Part shown: piece after piece, positions 17,339-25,992 of the stretch | How positions within the stretch are numbered: the first letter of the stretch is position 1 | How the letters are laid out: the number at the start of each line of letters is the position of its first letter | NCBI RefSeq assembly: GCF_014192915.1 | Contig: NZ_JACHYN010000005.1 | Location: 310,001-374,000, forward strand | From: Azospirillum sp. OGB3 | GTDB taxonomy: Bacteria > Pseudomonadota > Alphaproteobacteria > Azospirillales > Azospirillaceae | Direction: 5' to 3' | Length of the DNA stretch: 64,000 nt | Position numbers and translations under genes: made by a program | Notes under the pieces: model-generated | What the model saw: only the letters and a program-made list of their open reading frames with translations | The model's database searches: none | Told to the model about the DNA's origin: nothing

Positions 17339-19840
17339 ATGGGTGCGGGGATGATGGATTGGGGTGCGCGGGGGCGTCGGGGGACGGCCCTGCTGCGGGC
17401 GGCGCTGCTGTCGTCGGCGGTGGCCGGCATCGGTGTGGCGGCGGCGGGCTACGCCCAGGCGGCACCGGCGAAGACCGGCGGGCAGGTGGCCCAGGCTTCC
17501 GGGCCGATGGGCGGACAAACGACGGGGCAGCGCTTCGACATCGCCCCGCAAGGGCTGGTCACCGCCCTCAACGCCTTCAGCACGGCCAGCGGCTGGGAGG
17601 TCGGCTTCCCGGCGGAGGTGGCGCGCGGCCTGTCCTCGCCCGGCGTGTCGGGAACCATGAGCGCCGACGAGGCACTGCGCCGCCTGCTGTCCGGCACCGG
17701 CGTGTCGTACCAGATGACCGGCCCCGGCCGCGCCGTGCTGTCGCGGCCGCAGACCGGCGGGGTGGTGCTGGACCCGGTGACCGTCGAGGGCACGCGCGAG
17801 CGGGCGACCGGTCCGGTCATGGGCTACGCCGCCCGCCAGAGCGCCACCGCCACCAAGACCGACACGCCGATCCTGGAAACGCCGCAGTCGATCTCCGTCG
17901 TCACCCGCGACCAGATGGACGCCCAGGCGGTGCGGAGTCTGGCCGACGTGCTGAACTACACCTCCGGCGTCACGACCGCCCGCAACGGCGGCTCCTCCTC
18001 CTTCGGCGGCGACGGCATCTCGGTGCGCGGCTTCGGCGGCAACGGCACCACCGGCGTGTCCTTCAACGAGTATCTCGACGGGCTGCGGCTGAAGGGCAGC
18101 GGCTTCCTGACCTCCGGCATCGACCCGTACCTGTTCGAGCGGGTCGAGGTGCTGAAGGGCCCGGCCTCGGTGCTGTTCGGCCAGACCAGCCCCGGCGGTC
18201 TGGTCAACATGGTGACCAAGCAGCCCTCCCCCGACGCCCGGCATGAAATCCTGCTGCAGGCCGGCAACCAAGGTCGCAAGCAGGCCGCGCTGGACGTCGG
18301 CGGCGACGTGACCGGCGACGGTCGGCTCTCCTACCGGTTCGCCGGCGTCGCGCTGGACACCGACACCCAGACCGACATCGCGGAGCGCCGCCGGCTGGCC
18401 GCCGCCCCGACCGTGACCATCCGGCCGACCGACGACACCAGCCTGACCCTGATCGGCCTTTACCAGCGCGACAATTACGACGATTCGCCGCTGAACTACC
18501 TGCCGGCCCAGGGCACGGTGCTGCCCAACCCCAACGGCACGCTGCCGACCAAGCTCTTCACGGGCGATCCCAACTTCAACACCTGGGACCGCAAGACCAT
18601 GAGCGTCGGCTATCGCTTCGAACACCGGTTCGACGAGCGCTGGACGGTGCGGCAGAACGCCCGCTACCTGCACAACGACCTCGACCTCAAGCAGGTCTAC
18701 GCGTCCGGCCTGCTGCCCGACCTGCGCACCACGCGGCGCACCACCTTCTCGGCCCGCGAGCGCGCCCACGACCTGACCGTCGACAACCAGGTCCAGGTGA
18801 AGGTCGACACCGGCCCGCTGCGCCACACCGTGCTGGCCGGCGTCGATCACCAGCGGCTGAGGAGCGACACGCTGCGCGGGCAGGCGGCGGCGCCGAACCT
18901 CGACCTGTTCAACCCGGTCTACGGGCTGCCGATCGCCACCCCGCCGATCTACCAGAGCACCGCCACCCGCATCACCCAAACCGGCGTCTACGCCCAGGAC
19001 CAGATCAAATGGGGCGGGCTCGCCGTCCTGCTGGGCGGGCGCAAGGACTGGGCCGAGACGCAGCAGCGCAACCGGCTGAACCAGGGGCGGGCGTCGCAGC
19101 AGGACGACGCCTTCACCGGCCGCGTCGGGGCGCTCTACCTGTTCGACAACGGTCTGGCGCCCTACGCCAGCTATTCGGAATCCTTCGAGCCGACGGCCGG
19201 CAGCGATTTCTACGGCAACCCGTTCGAGCCGACCACCGGCCAGCAGTACGAGGCCGGGCTGAAATACGAACCGCCGGGATCCGGCAGCCTGTTCACCCTG
19301 TCGGCCTTCACCATCACCCAGCAGAACGTCACCACCGCCGACCCGCTGCACACCAACTACAACATCCAGACCGGCGAGGTCCGCTCGCGCGGCTTCGAGG
19401 CGGAGGCGCGCGTCAGCCTCGCCGCCGGGCTGAACGCGGTGGCCAGCTACACCTTCCTCGACGCCGAGGTGACCAAGAGCAACGGCGCCGACCGCGGCAA
19501 GCGGCCGGTCGCCGTGCCGACCCATTCGGCCGCCGCCTGGGGCGACTACACGGTGCAGGACGGCCCGCTGGCCGGCCTGGGCGGCGGCGTCGGCCTGCGC
19601 TACGTCGGCTTCACCTACGGCGATCCGGCCAACAGCTTCAAGGTGCCGTCCCACACGCTGGTCGACGCCGCCCTGCGCTACGACCTGTCCTATCTGAGCC
19701 CGCAGCTCCAGGGCGTTCAGGCGGCGATCAACGCCAACAACCTCTTCGACAAGGAGTATGTCGCGGCCTGCTCGCGGGCGACCAACTGCTACTACGGCCT
19801 GCGCCGCACCGTCATCGGCTCGCTGAAGTATTCCTGGTGA
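17339..19840 (+). CDS. TonB-dependent siderophore receptor with STN signalling domain
   Basis: 833 residues from the ATG at 17339 (an in-frame GTG at 17291 lacks support). A signal peptide runs to about residue 40 (AGYAQA-AP). An STN domain (FDIAPQGLVTALNAFS through VSYQMTG) is the periplasmic signalling module that contacts FecR. The plug begins at ETPQSISVVTRDQMD, and a 22-strand barrel ends with SLKYSW, a terminal aromatic typical of outer-membrane proteins. It resembles FhuA/FpvA-type ferric-siderophore receptors. A possible partial Fur-like sequence (CGCAATTGCAATAA, 17274-17287) lies upstream, but control is probably mainly through the FecI-like sigma factor. The siderophore is unknown. 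Confidence 0.95.
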   Translation: MGAGMMDWGARGRRGTALLRAALLSSAVAGIGVAAAGYAQAAPAKTGGQVAQASGPMGGQTTGQRFDIAPQGLVTALNAFSTASGWEVGFPAEVARGLSSPGVSGTMSADEALRRLLSGTGVSYQMTGPGRAVLSRPQTGGVVLDPVTVEGTRERATGPVMGYAARQSATATKTDTPILETPQSISVVTRDQMDAQAVRSLADVLNYTSGVTTARNGGSSSFGGDGISVRGFGGNGTTGVSFNEYLDGLRLKGSGFLTSGIDPYLFERVEVLKGPASVLFGQTSPGGLVNMVTKQPSPDARHEILLQAGNQGRKQAALDVGGDVTGDGRLSYRFAGVALDTDTQTDIAERRRLAAAPTVTIRPTDDTSLTLIGLYQRDNYDDSPLNYLPAQGTVLPNPNGTLPTKLFTGDPNFNTWDRKTMSVGYRFEHRFDERWTVRQNARYLHNDLDLKQVYASGLLPDLRTTRRTTFSARERAHDLTVDNQVQVKVDTGPLRHTVLAGVDHQRLRSDTLRGQAAAPNLDLFNPVYGLPIATPPIYQSTATRITQTGVYAQDQIKWGGLAVLLGGRKDWAETQQRNRLNQGRASQQDDAFTGRVGALYLFDNGLAPYASYSESFEPTAGSDFYGNPFEPTTGQQYEAGLKYEPPGSGSLFTLSAFTITQQNVTTADPLHTNYNIQTGEVRSRGFEAEARVSLAAGLNAVASYTFLDAEVTKSNGADRGKRPVAVPTHSAAAWGDYTVQDGPLAGLGGGVGLRYVGFTYGDPANSFKVPSHTLVDAALRYDLSYLSPQLQGVQAAINANNLFDKEYVAACSRATNCYYGLRRTVIGSLKYSW

Positions 19841-19848
19841 GGCGAAGG

Positions 19849-20127
19849 ATGGAGATCGCGCTGCGGGTCGCGACCGCCGTCGGCGGCGGCTACGCCCTGG
19901 CGGCGGGAACGGCGGCGGCGCTGTCCCTGGCGCTGCCGGCCGTGCAGGACCGGGCGGAGGCGGTGCTGACCGCCACCATGGCGGCGCTGCTGCCCTGCGT
20001 CCTGACCGTGGTGATGGTGTTCGCCGCGGCCAGCGCCCTGCGCGCCCTGGCCTGGACCGCCGGGCTGACGGCGGCGGTCTGGGCGGCGGTCTCACTGTTG
20101 AACAGCATGACGGGAACCGGGGTATGA
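19849..20127 (+). CDS. DUF3649 small membrane protein of iron-uptake operons
   Basis: 92 residues with three predicted membrane segments (about 5-27, 37-62 and 68-88) and a short hydrophilic loop (AVQDRAE). It matches DUF3649, a family of small inner-membrane proteins found beside TonB siderophore receptors and PepSY proteins. Its function is not established; help with ferric-siderophore reduction or transfer is guessed from context. Start: ATG at 19849 with GAGG six bases before it; the GTG at 19837 overlapping the receptor stop is an alternative. Its stop overlaps the start of the PepSY gene (ATGA). The DUF3325 gene often found here is absent. Confidence 0.72.
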   Translation: MEIALRVATAVGGGYALAAGTAAALSLALPAVQDRAEAVLTATMAALLPCVLTVVMVFAAASALRALAWTAGLTAAVWAAVSLLNSMTGTGV

Positions 20128-21671
20128 ACGGCAGTTTCCGCCTGTCGATGACGTGGCTGCACAATTGGGGCGGGCTGGTGGTCGGCTGGCTGCTGTTCTG
20201 CGTCTTCCTGACCGGAACCACCGCCTACGCCCGCTTCGAGATCACCCGCTGGATGCAGCCCGAGCGGATCGAGGCGGCCGACAGCCCCAACGCGGCGGCG
20301 GCGGCGATCGCCAGCCTGTGGCGCGAGGCGCCGCAGGCGCGGCGCTGGCTGATCACCATGCCCGACGAGCGGCGGACCGCGACCCAGGTCTACGTCTACA
20401 ACCCACCGGGGATACAGCCCGCCTTCCGCAAGCTGTGGCTGGAGCCGGACGACGGCCGCCCGGTGCAGGCGCGGGCGACCTTCGGCGGCGACTTCCTTTA
20501 TTACTTCCACTTCGACCTGCGCGTTCCCGGCCTGGTGGGGCGCTATCTGATCGGCGCCGCCGGGGTGGCCCTGCTGGTGGCGCTGATCACCGGATTCGTC
20601 ATCCACCGGCGGGTCTTCTGGGACTTCTTCGCCTTTCGCCCCGGACGGTCGCGCACGCGGTTGTGGATGGACGTCCACAACGCCCTGGGCATCATCGTGC
20701 TGCCCTACCACGCGCTGATCACCGTGACCGGGCTGGTGCCGCTGATGCTGCTCTACATGCCCTGGGGCCTGCAGGCCGCCTTCGGCGACCGGCCGGCGGC
20801 CTTCAACACGGCGGTCTACGCCGAACCGCCGCCGCCGCCGCCGGCGGGACGGGCCGCCCCGCTCACCGCCATCGAACCGCTGCTGGCGGAGGCGGTGCGG
20901 CGGTGGGACGGCGGACGGCCGGGATGGATCATCATCGACAACCCGGGTGACGCCGCCGCCACCATCCTTCTCAAGCGCACCGATTCCGACCGGGTGGTGA
21001 TCAGGCCGCAGGCCATCCTGTTCGACGGCACGACCGGCGCGGTGCGGACGGTCTGGGAGGGGACGGGCGGAGCGGCGGCGACGCGGGCCGGCGCCTACGG
21101 CCTGCACATGATGCGCTTCGCCGACACGCCGCTGCGGCTGGCGATGATCCTGTGCGGGCTGGCCGGCACCGCGATGATCGGCACCGGGCAGGTCTATTGG
21201 ATCATCAAGCGGCGCAAGCGCGAGGCCGCCCCGTCCTTCGGCCTGCGGCTGGCCGACGGCGCCAATCTGGCGGTGATGGTCGGGCTGCCCATCGCCATCG
21301 CCGCCTATTTCTGGGCCAATCGGCTGCTGCCCACCGGGTTGGCTGGCCGGGAGACGTCGGAGGCTCTCGCCTTCTTCGCCGCCTGGCTTCTCGCGGCCCT
21401 GCACCCGGCGCTGCGCGGTGTCCAGCGGGCCTGGAGCGAGCAGCTGGTGGCGGCGGCGCTGCTGTGGGCGGCTCTGCCGCTGATGAACGCGCTGACCAGT
21501 CAGGCCCATCTCGGGGTGACTCTGGCGCGCGGGCTGTGGGGAATCGCGGGCATCGACCTCACCGCCCTGGCGACAGGCGCCCTGTTCGGTCTGCTGGCGT
21601 GGCGCCATTTCCGCGCCGCGCACCGGCGCGTCGACCGACCGCTGCCATCGGCGTCCGTGCCTGCACCGTGA
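20124..21671 (+). CDS. PepSY-associated transmembrane protein (iron-uptake reductase-like)
   Basis: 515 residues of the PepSY_TM family. Four principal membrane helices are visible: about 10-34 (HNWGGLVVGWLLFCVFLTG), 148-172 (LIGAAGVALLVALITGFVIH), 195-222 and 340-365, with further helices towards the C-terminus. Conserved His residues (LHNWGG; YFHFDLRVP; MDVHNALG; YHALITVTG) could bind heme as in related siderophore-reductase proteins. It starts inside the stop of the DUF3649 gene, so it belongs to the receptor operon. The likely role is inner-membrane electron transfer that releases iron from the siderophore; this is family-level inference. Confidence 0.88.
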   Translation: MNGSFRLSMTWLHNWGGLVVGWLLFCVFLTGTTAYARFEITRWMQPERIEAADSPNAAAAAIASLWREAPQARRWLITMPDERRTATQVYVYNPPGIQPAFRKLWLEPDDGRPVQARATFGGDFLYYFHFDLRVPGLVGRYLIGAAGVALLVALITGFVIHRRVFWDFFAFRPGRSRTRLWMDVHNALGIIVLPYHALITVTGLVPLMLLYMPWGLQAAFGDRPAAFNTAVYAEPPPPPPAGRAAPLTAIEPLLAEAVRRWDGGRPGWIIIDNPGDAAATILLKRTDSDRVVIRPQAILFDGTTGAVRTVWEGTGGAAATRAGAYGLHMMRFADTPLRLAMILCGLAGTAMIGTGQVYWIIKRRKREAAPSFGLRLADGANLAVMVGLPIAIAAYFWANRLLPTGLAGRETSEALAFFAAWLLAALHPALRGVQRAWSEQLVAAALLWAALPLMNALTSQAHLGVTLARGLWGIAGIDLTALATGALFGLLAWRHFRAAHRRVDRPLPSASVPAP

Positions 21672-21768
21672 CAGCCGGACAGGGCGCGACCCGAAAGCCG
21701 CGCCGTGCCCAATCAACCGCAGGGGCCGGCGCCGATGGTGGTGACCGGCTGCGGACGGCGGCCTCGGC

Positions 21769-22962
21769 CTATTCGTAGACGGCGTTTCTCACATCGGTCG
21801 GAAAAGCCCCGGCCATGCCCTCGAACGCGGTGTTCGTCAGGGCAACCACCACGAGGCCGTTTTCACGGTCGATGAACCAGGAGTGGCCGTAGGCGCCGCC
21901 CCATTGCAGCGTCCCTGCGGCCTGCGGCGTGCCCGTCCGTGTCGGATCGACCAACACCGCCCAGCCATAGCCGAAACCCCAACCCGGCCCCTGCGACTCG
22001 GCCGCCGTGCCAACCTGATCCTGGATCATCCGCCCGACCGTCTCGGGTTTCAGGATCGGTGAGCCACCGGTGCGGATCGCTTCGAGAAACCGGAGAACGT
22101 CCGACGCCGTTCCAGCCATGCCCGCACCGCCCGATCGGTAGGATTTGGTATCGAGAATCCGGGACGGCGCGAAGGTCGCGGCAAGCCCCCTCAGCGGAAC
22201 GGCCTGCCCGTCCGTCATCGCCACCGGCTCCGGATCGCCGTCCGCATAAGCCTTGGCAAGCCGGGAGGCGTCGCGCACCGAAAAGCCGGTGTCGTCGATG
22301 CCGAGCGGCGCCGTGACTTCATCGCGAACGATGTCGGACAGGCTCCGTCCCTCGATCGCCTCCAGCACGCCGCCGACCACGTCGATGCCGAGCGAGTATC
22401 GCCAGCCTGCGCCGGGGGCGAAAGCCAACGGAGCCGCCGACAAGCGGGCCAGGTTCTCATCCAGCGACAGACCCGGCTGGTCGAGCCCGTCCGACACGTT
22501 CAGCCTATGATACGGCCCGCCCGCCGGTTCGAGGAAGGCATAGCCCAGCCCCGATGTGTGGGTCAGCAGGTGGCGTATGGTGATTGCCGGAATCGAACCG
22601 TCCGGCAAGGCGGGGCGGAAATCCGGCAGCCAGCGCGTGACGGGCGCGTCGAGGTCCAATCGCCCATCTTCGACAAGCCGCATGGCGGCCGCGGTCACAA
22701 ACGGCTTGGTGACGGAGGCCAGGCGGAAGATCGCGTCCTCGCGCATTTTGGTGCCGGCCTCCCGGTCGGCATAACCGGCGGCGCGGCGATAAACCATTTT
22801 GCCGTCCTTCGCGACCAGGACGACCGCGCCGACGATCCGCTTTTCGGACAGCGCCCTGTCGATCACCGGATCGAGGCGAGCCGCCAGCGCTGGGGCGATG
22901 GCCGGCTGGGCGAAGGCCGGGCTTGCGACGGCGAGAGCAGCGGCTACAAGGGGGATGCGCAT
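21769..22962 (-). CDS. class C beta-lactamase-related serine hydrolase
   Basis: 397 residues from the ATG at 22962, which creates a good signal peptide (MRIPLVAAALAVASPAFAQ). The frame is open further upstream but across the divergent promoter. The catalytic SxxK is S83-V-T-K86 (FRLASVTKPF) and the Tyr motif appears as YSLG, as in esterase EstB-type relatives rather than the YxN of true AmpC. A C-terminal GHSWFID segment takes the place of the KTG box. It is a periplasmic esterase or peptidase-like hydrolase; antibiotic resistance should not be assumed. It is divergent from a TetR regulator that probably controls it. Confidence 0.87.
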   Translation of the reverse strand: MRIPLVAAALAVASPAFAQPAIAPALAARLDPVIDRALSEKRIVGAVVLVAKDGKMVYRRAAGYADREAGTKMREDAIFRLASVTKPFVTAAAMRLVEDGRLDLDAPVTRWLPDFRPALPDGSIPAITIRHLLTHTSGLGYAFLEPAGGPYHRLNVSDGLDQPGLSLDENLARLSAAPLAFAPGAGWRYSLGIDVVGGVLEAIEGRSLSDIVRDEVTAPLGIDDTGFSVRDASRLAKAYADGDPEPVAMTDGQAVPLRGLAATFAPSRILDTKSYRSGGAGMAGTASDVLRFLEAIRTGGSPILKPETVGRMIQDQVGTAAESQGPGWGFGYGWAVLVDPTRTGTPQAAGTLQWGGAYGHSWFIDRENGLVVVALTNTAFEGMAGAFPTDVRNAVYE

Positions 22963-22984
22963 GTCTGTGGAACCCCGTATATAT

Positions 22985-23028
22985 GGAGCGATCACTCCTG
23001 AATAACGCAGCCTGGAGATTATTTCCAG
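22985..23028. promoter_or_regulatory. two palindromes in the hydrolase/TetR divergent promoter
   Basis: GGAGCGATCACTCC (22985-22998) is palindromic except for one base pair. CTGGAGATTATTTCCAG (23012-23028) is a 17-bp near-palindrome ending just before the TetR start codon. Sites of this size and position are typical for a TetR protein that represses itself and its divergent neighbour. Confidence 0.55.
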
Positions 23029-23029
23029 A

Positions 23030-23659
23030 GTGACCATTGTGAAAAATGCTACACCCGCGCCGCGACCGCGTGGCCGCCCGCGCGCCTTCGACCGGGGCGA
23101 GGCGTTGGCCAAGGCCGCCGAAACCTTCTGGAGGCTGGGCTATGAAGGCGCCTCCATCGCTGATCTGACGGCGGCAATGAGCATCACGCCACAAAGTCTT
23201 TATGCCGCCTTTTCGTCGAAGTCCGATCTCTACCGCGAGGCGCTGGAGTGGTATCAGGCGACAGTCGGCGGTTCGATGAGGTCGGCCCTCGAAGAGGGTG
23301 ATGCCGTGGTCGCGCTGACGCGTGTCCTTCGGGACTCGGCCGGGGAATTCACCAGGCGGGACCGTCCGCAAGGCTGCATGGTTTCGACGGCCGTGCTGAC
23401 CTGCGCGACGGAAAACGAACCCGTGGCGCGTCATGTCGCTGGTCTGCGCACGGCAACGATCAACCTCATCCGGGCGCGCATCGAGCGTGGCATTTCCGAG
23501 GGGCAGTTGAAACGGGAAACCAATGCCGATTCACTCGCACGCTTTGTCGGCGCGATGATCCAAGGCATGTCCGTGCAGGCGCAGGACGGCGCCCCCGCAG
23601 AGGCCCTGTCGGCGCTCGCCGATCATGCCGTTGCCGAGATCGAGCGGCATCGCGTGTAG
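23030..23659 (+). CDS. TetR/AcrR family transcriptional regulator
   Basis: 209 residues from the GTG at 23030 (a second GTG at 23039 is possible). An Arg/Pro-rich N-terminus (PRPRGRPRAFDRGEAL) leads into the TetR helix-turn-helix at about residues 22-65 (YEGASIADLTAAMSITPQSLYAAFSSK). The remainder is a helical ligand-binding domain with PQGCMVSTAVL, as in regulators of the AcrR C-terminal type close to NemR/YcfQ-like proteins. It is probably a self-repressor also controlling the divergent serine hydrolase. The inducer is unknown. Confidence 0.9.
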   Translation: MTIVKNATPAPRPRGRPRAFDRGEALAKAAETFWRLGYEGASIADLTAAMSITPQSLYAAFSSKSDLYREALEWYQATVGGSMRSALEEGDAVVALTRVLRDSAGEFTRRDRPQGCMVSTAVLTCATENEPVARHVAGLRTATINLIRARIERGISEGQLKRETNADSLARFVGAMIQGMSVQAQDGAPAEALSALADHAVAEIERHRV

Positions 23660-23924
23660 TGCTTGCACGATATCCACACGGCATCGTGGTGAAGCGGATG
23701 GCGGTCTTTGGGCGAGGTGGCTATGTCGAGTCACAAGCCGCTGATCGGCCGCAGCCTCAGCGCTCAGCCCCTGCCGGCGCAAAAGGTTGAAGCCGCCGTC
23801 AACTGCAAGGTCGTGAACATCATGACCAGCTTGGGCATGCCGATCTTCCGCAAGGCCGCCTGATCGCCGATCGGACAGCGCCGACTCCGTCAGTGCGCCA
23901 GGTTGTGCACCAACGACCCCTGTC
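23660..23924. other. gene-free junction between TetR gene and rep
   Basis: About 265 bp with no convincing gene. A 46-codon frame at 23722-23862 (plus strand) has no recognisable similarity or clear ribosome site. It may be debris left between the accessory genes and the replicon core. Confidence 0.4.
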
Positions 23925-25223
23925 TTACTTGACAATGTCCAGCAGGGGCATCTGCCCGTCGCTTCCCTTCGGCAGCGCCGCCCGCCGCCGCCGCCGGCTT
24001 TGATTCGCCGCTTCCGGGCTGACGGGAACAAAGCGCTTGGGACGACCGGTCTCGTCGAGGTCGTCGTTGTCGACCACCAAGGTGAGTTCGCGCTCGTTGA
24101 CCGAGCGCTCCGCCACCGCGCGGCGGATCTGGTCGAGGAAGGACTGCGAGGGATAAAGATTGTACTCGACGTCGACGTACTTCCGCCCTTCCTTGATCTC
24201 CTCGATCTCGATGCGGTCGAGGGCACCGATCTGCGTGTCGGCCAGCGCCTTGACGACGTCGTGGATCCGCAGCCGCATGTCGCGGAACCGCGACCACTCC
24301 GCCATCCCGGAATCGCGGATGATGTCGCGGGCGGTGATGTGCACGACGGATTGTGAAGGGTCCTGCCGCAGGGTCTCGGCGATGCGCTTGAACAGCCAGC
24401 GCGAGAACGGGTTGCGGATCTTCATCAGGGCTTCGTAGGAGATCGAATGCCAGTCGACGCGGCGGATCGCCTCGCGCAGCATCATGTTGAACTGCACGAA
24501 GGTTTCCGCATCGCCGCTCTCGTCATCGAGAATGGACGCGTCGTCGGCGTCGTCCGTCTCGCTGGGACGCTGCCGCAACCCGAGACCGGCGAAAATGCCG
24601 GAGTCCATCATCACCTTGCGCCGCCCCCGCCGCTCGATCTGGACCGTACAGCGCCGCATGACCATCAGCGCCTCCTTGATCTCGGGAATGCTGAGGGTGT
24701 GACGGACGGAGCGCAGCTCCTGCCAGACCTCATAGAGGGAGAAGCGCAGGATCGCCTCGCCGTTGTCCACCGACAGGCGCGCCGGGTCCGAGGCCAGCTT
24801 GCGGATCACATCCTCGATGATCTGCTCGCGTTCCCCCGGATAGGCGTCGATCTCCTCCACCATGTGAGCCCCGCCGGCATCGCGGACGAAACGACCATCC
24901 CTGCCCTTCACCCGGCGCTGGATGCGCGCCGGCACAACCGTAAGATGGTAGATCTGGTCGGCGAAGGAGAACTGCCGATGGATCATCGGCAGGCGGTCGT
25001 CCTGCGCCGCGGGGTCCCTCGGCTCCAGGCTGTGTGCCGCCTGTCCGTTGGCCTTCGATTCGGGGCTGTCGAACACGTATTTCGGGGCCAGATCGTACAG
25101 AGAGACCATGTTGACGCTGTGCCGCCGGCCCGTGGTGGCGTCGATGTGTTCGAACAGCGTGCCCTGCAGAGTCTGCCCCTGCGTCTCCGTACGGCGCTGC
25201 TTGACGACGATCTGCCCCGACAT
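23925..25223 (-). CDS. plasmid replication initiator protein (Rep/RepA type)
   Basis: 432 residues from the ATG at 25223, preceded by GGAGAGG at normal spacing. The frame is open for another 109 codons upstream, but that part merely translates iterons. The protein has the two winged-helix arrangement of iteron-binding initiators: one around residues 170-240 (LSVDNGEAILRFSLYEVWQE; TLSIPEIKEALMVM) and one around 300-390 (YEALMKIRNPFSRWLFKRIA; ITARDIIRDSG). The C-terminus is basic (RRRRRAALPKG). It should bind the adjacent iteron array and open the origin. The first iterons lie 80 bp upstream of its start, so autorepression is likely. Gene order with parAB and parS supports this role. Confidence 0.87.
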   Translation of the reverse strand: MSGQIVVKQRRTETQGQTLQGTLFEHIDATTGRRHSVNMVSLYDLAPKYVFDSPESKANGQAAHSLEPRDPAAQDDRLPMIHRQFSFADQIYHLTVVPARIQRRVKGRDGRFVRDAGGAHMVEEIDAYPGEREQIIEDVIRKLASDPARLSVDNGEAILRFSLYEVWQELRSVRHTLSIPEIKEALMVMRRCTVQIERRGRRKVMMDSGIFAGLGLRQRPSETDDADDASILDDESGDAETFVQFNMMLREAIRRVDWHSISYEALMKIRNPFSRWLFKRIAETLRQDPSQSVVHITARDIIRDSGMAEWSRFRDMRLRIHDVVKALADTQIGALDRIEIEEIKEGRKYVDVEYNLYPSQSFLDQIRRAVAERSVNERELTLVVDNDDLDETGRPKRFVPVSPEAANQSRRRRRAALPKGSDGQMPLLDIVK

Positions 25224-25302
25224 CTGGTGCCTCTCCGCAATCCTGAACACCAAGCCTATGCCGCTTTCGCCGTTCAACGCAACGACGTCGCGTCCGGTTC
25301 CG

Positions 25303-25889
25303 TAGGTGGCAGGCGCGCATCCCGTGGGTGGCAGGCGCGTTTCCGGTAGGTGGCAGGCGCGCAGGGGGTAGGTGACAGGCGCGCTTGTCGGACGGCTTTC
25401 CGGTTTGGCGGCGAATCGAGCATCAACGCGCCTCGATCGGCTGGGACGGCGGCCATCGGTCATCGGGTTCGCCGCGAAACCCCGGCTGACCGGATTCCTG
25501 CCCGCACCACAATTGGGGCATCCGATTCCGTCGTGGAGCGCGCCTGTCACCTACTGTTCAGCCGCGATCGCCAACCGCGCCTGCCACCTAGTGAATCCGG
25601 GGGAATCCGGCGATTCGAAACGCGCCTGACGCCTTACATGGCTGCCGATAATCGAAACGCACCTGTGTCCTACCGGAACAAGCCCCAAAACGCGCCTGTG
25701 ACCTTTATGATTCGGCGCGTCCGGAGCATGCACGGCGACCCGATAGGTTGCAGGCGCGTTTCGACCCGTCCCGAGTCGCGCTGTCAACCGCGCCTGCGAC
25801 CTTCATGTCCGCGCCTGTTGCCTTCATGAGACGCGCCTGAGACCTCCGCAAGCGCGCCTGACACCTACCACAAACGCGCCCGCCACCTG
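25303..25889. repeat. iteron array, putative replication origin
   Basis: About 15 copies of a 16-bp unit, consensus TAGGTGNCAGGCGCGY. Forward copies start at 25303, 25325, 25347 and 25369 (exactly 22 bp apart) and at 25744. Inverted copies start at 25538, 25575, 25620, 25657, 25690, 25788, 25809, 25831, 25852 and 25874 (the last five 21-22 bp apart); those at 25620-25705 are degenerate. The 21-22 bp period is two helical turns, so initiator molecules would bind one face of the helix. No gene occupies 25224-25992. I see no clear DnaA box and no strongly AT-rich melting region, so the exact opening site is open. Confidence 0.88.
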
Positions 25890-25992
25890 CCGATAGGAGA
25901 CGGGCGCGCTTTGGAGAGTCCGGTGCAGTCGGGGAATCCTGCCCGCAAGACCGCCGGCCCATGCCGGTTTCACGATTTTGCCGGAGCCCCGG

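Noticed and set aside
17210..20221. A 1,003-codon minus-strand frame opposite the TonB receptor
   Set aside because: Same reason: high-GC shadow without domains; the plus strand has STN, plug and barrel motifs.
21769..22962. A beta-lactamase resistance gene
   Set aside because: SxxK is present, but the YxN and KTG motifs of true class C beta-lactamases are replaced by YSLG and HSWFID, as in esterase-type relatives.
23722..23862. A small gene of 46 codons between the TetR gene and rep
   Set aside because: No ribosome site, no recognisable similarity and a start-to-stop length expected by chance in GC-rich DNA.
25224..25550. A 109-residue N-terminal extension of the Rep initiator
   Set aside because: The extension is translated iteron DNA (repeated RLPPT/CHLPET-type residues). 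The ATG at 25223 has a good ribosome site and gives a normal Rep start.
25303..25889. CRISPR array
   Set aside because: The repeats are only 16 bp, occur in both orientations, and the gaps are 5-6 bp in the phased groups. No cas genes are nearby. The iteron explanation fits better.
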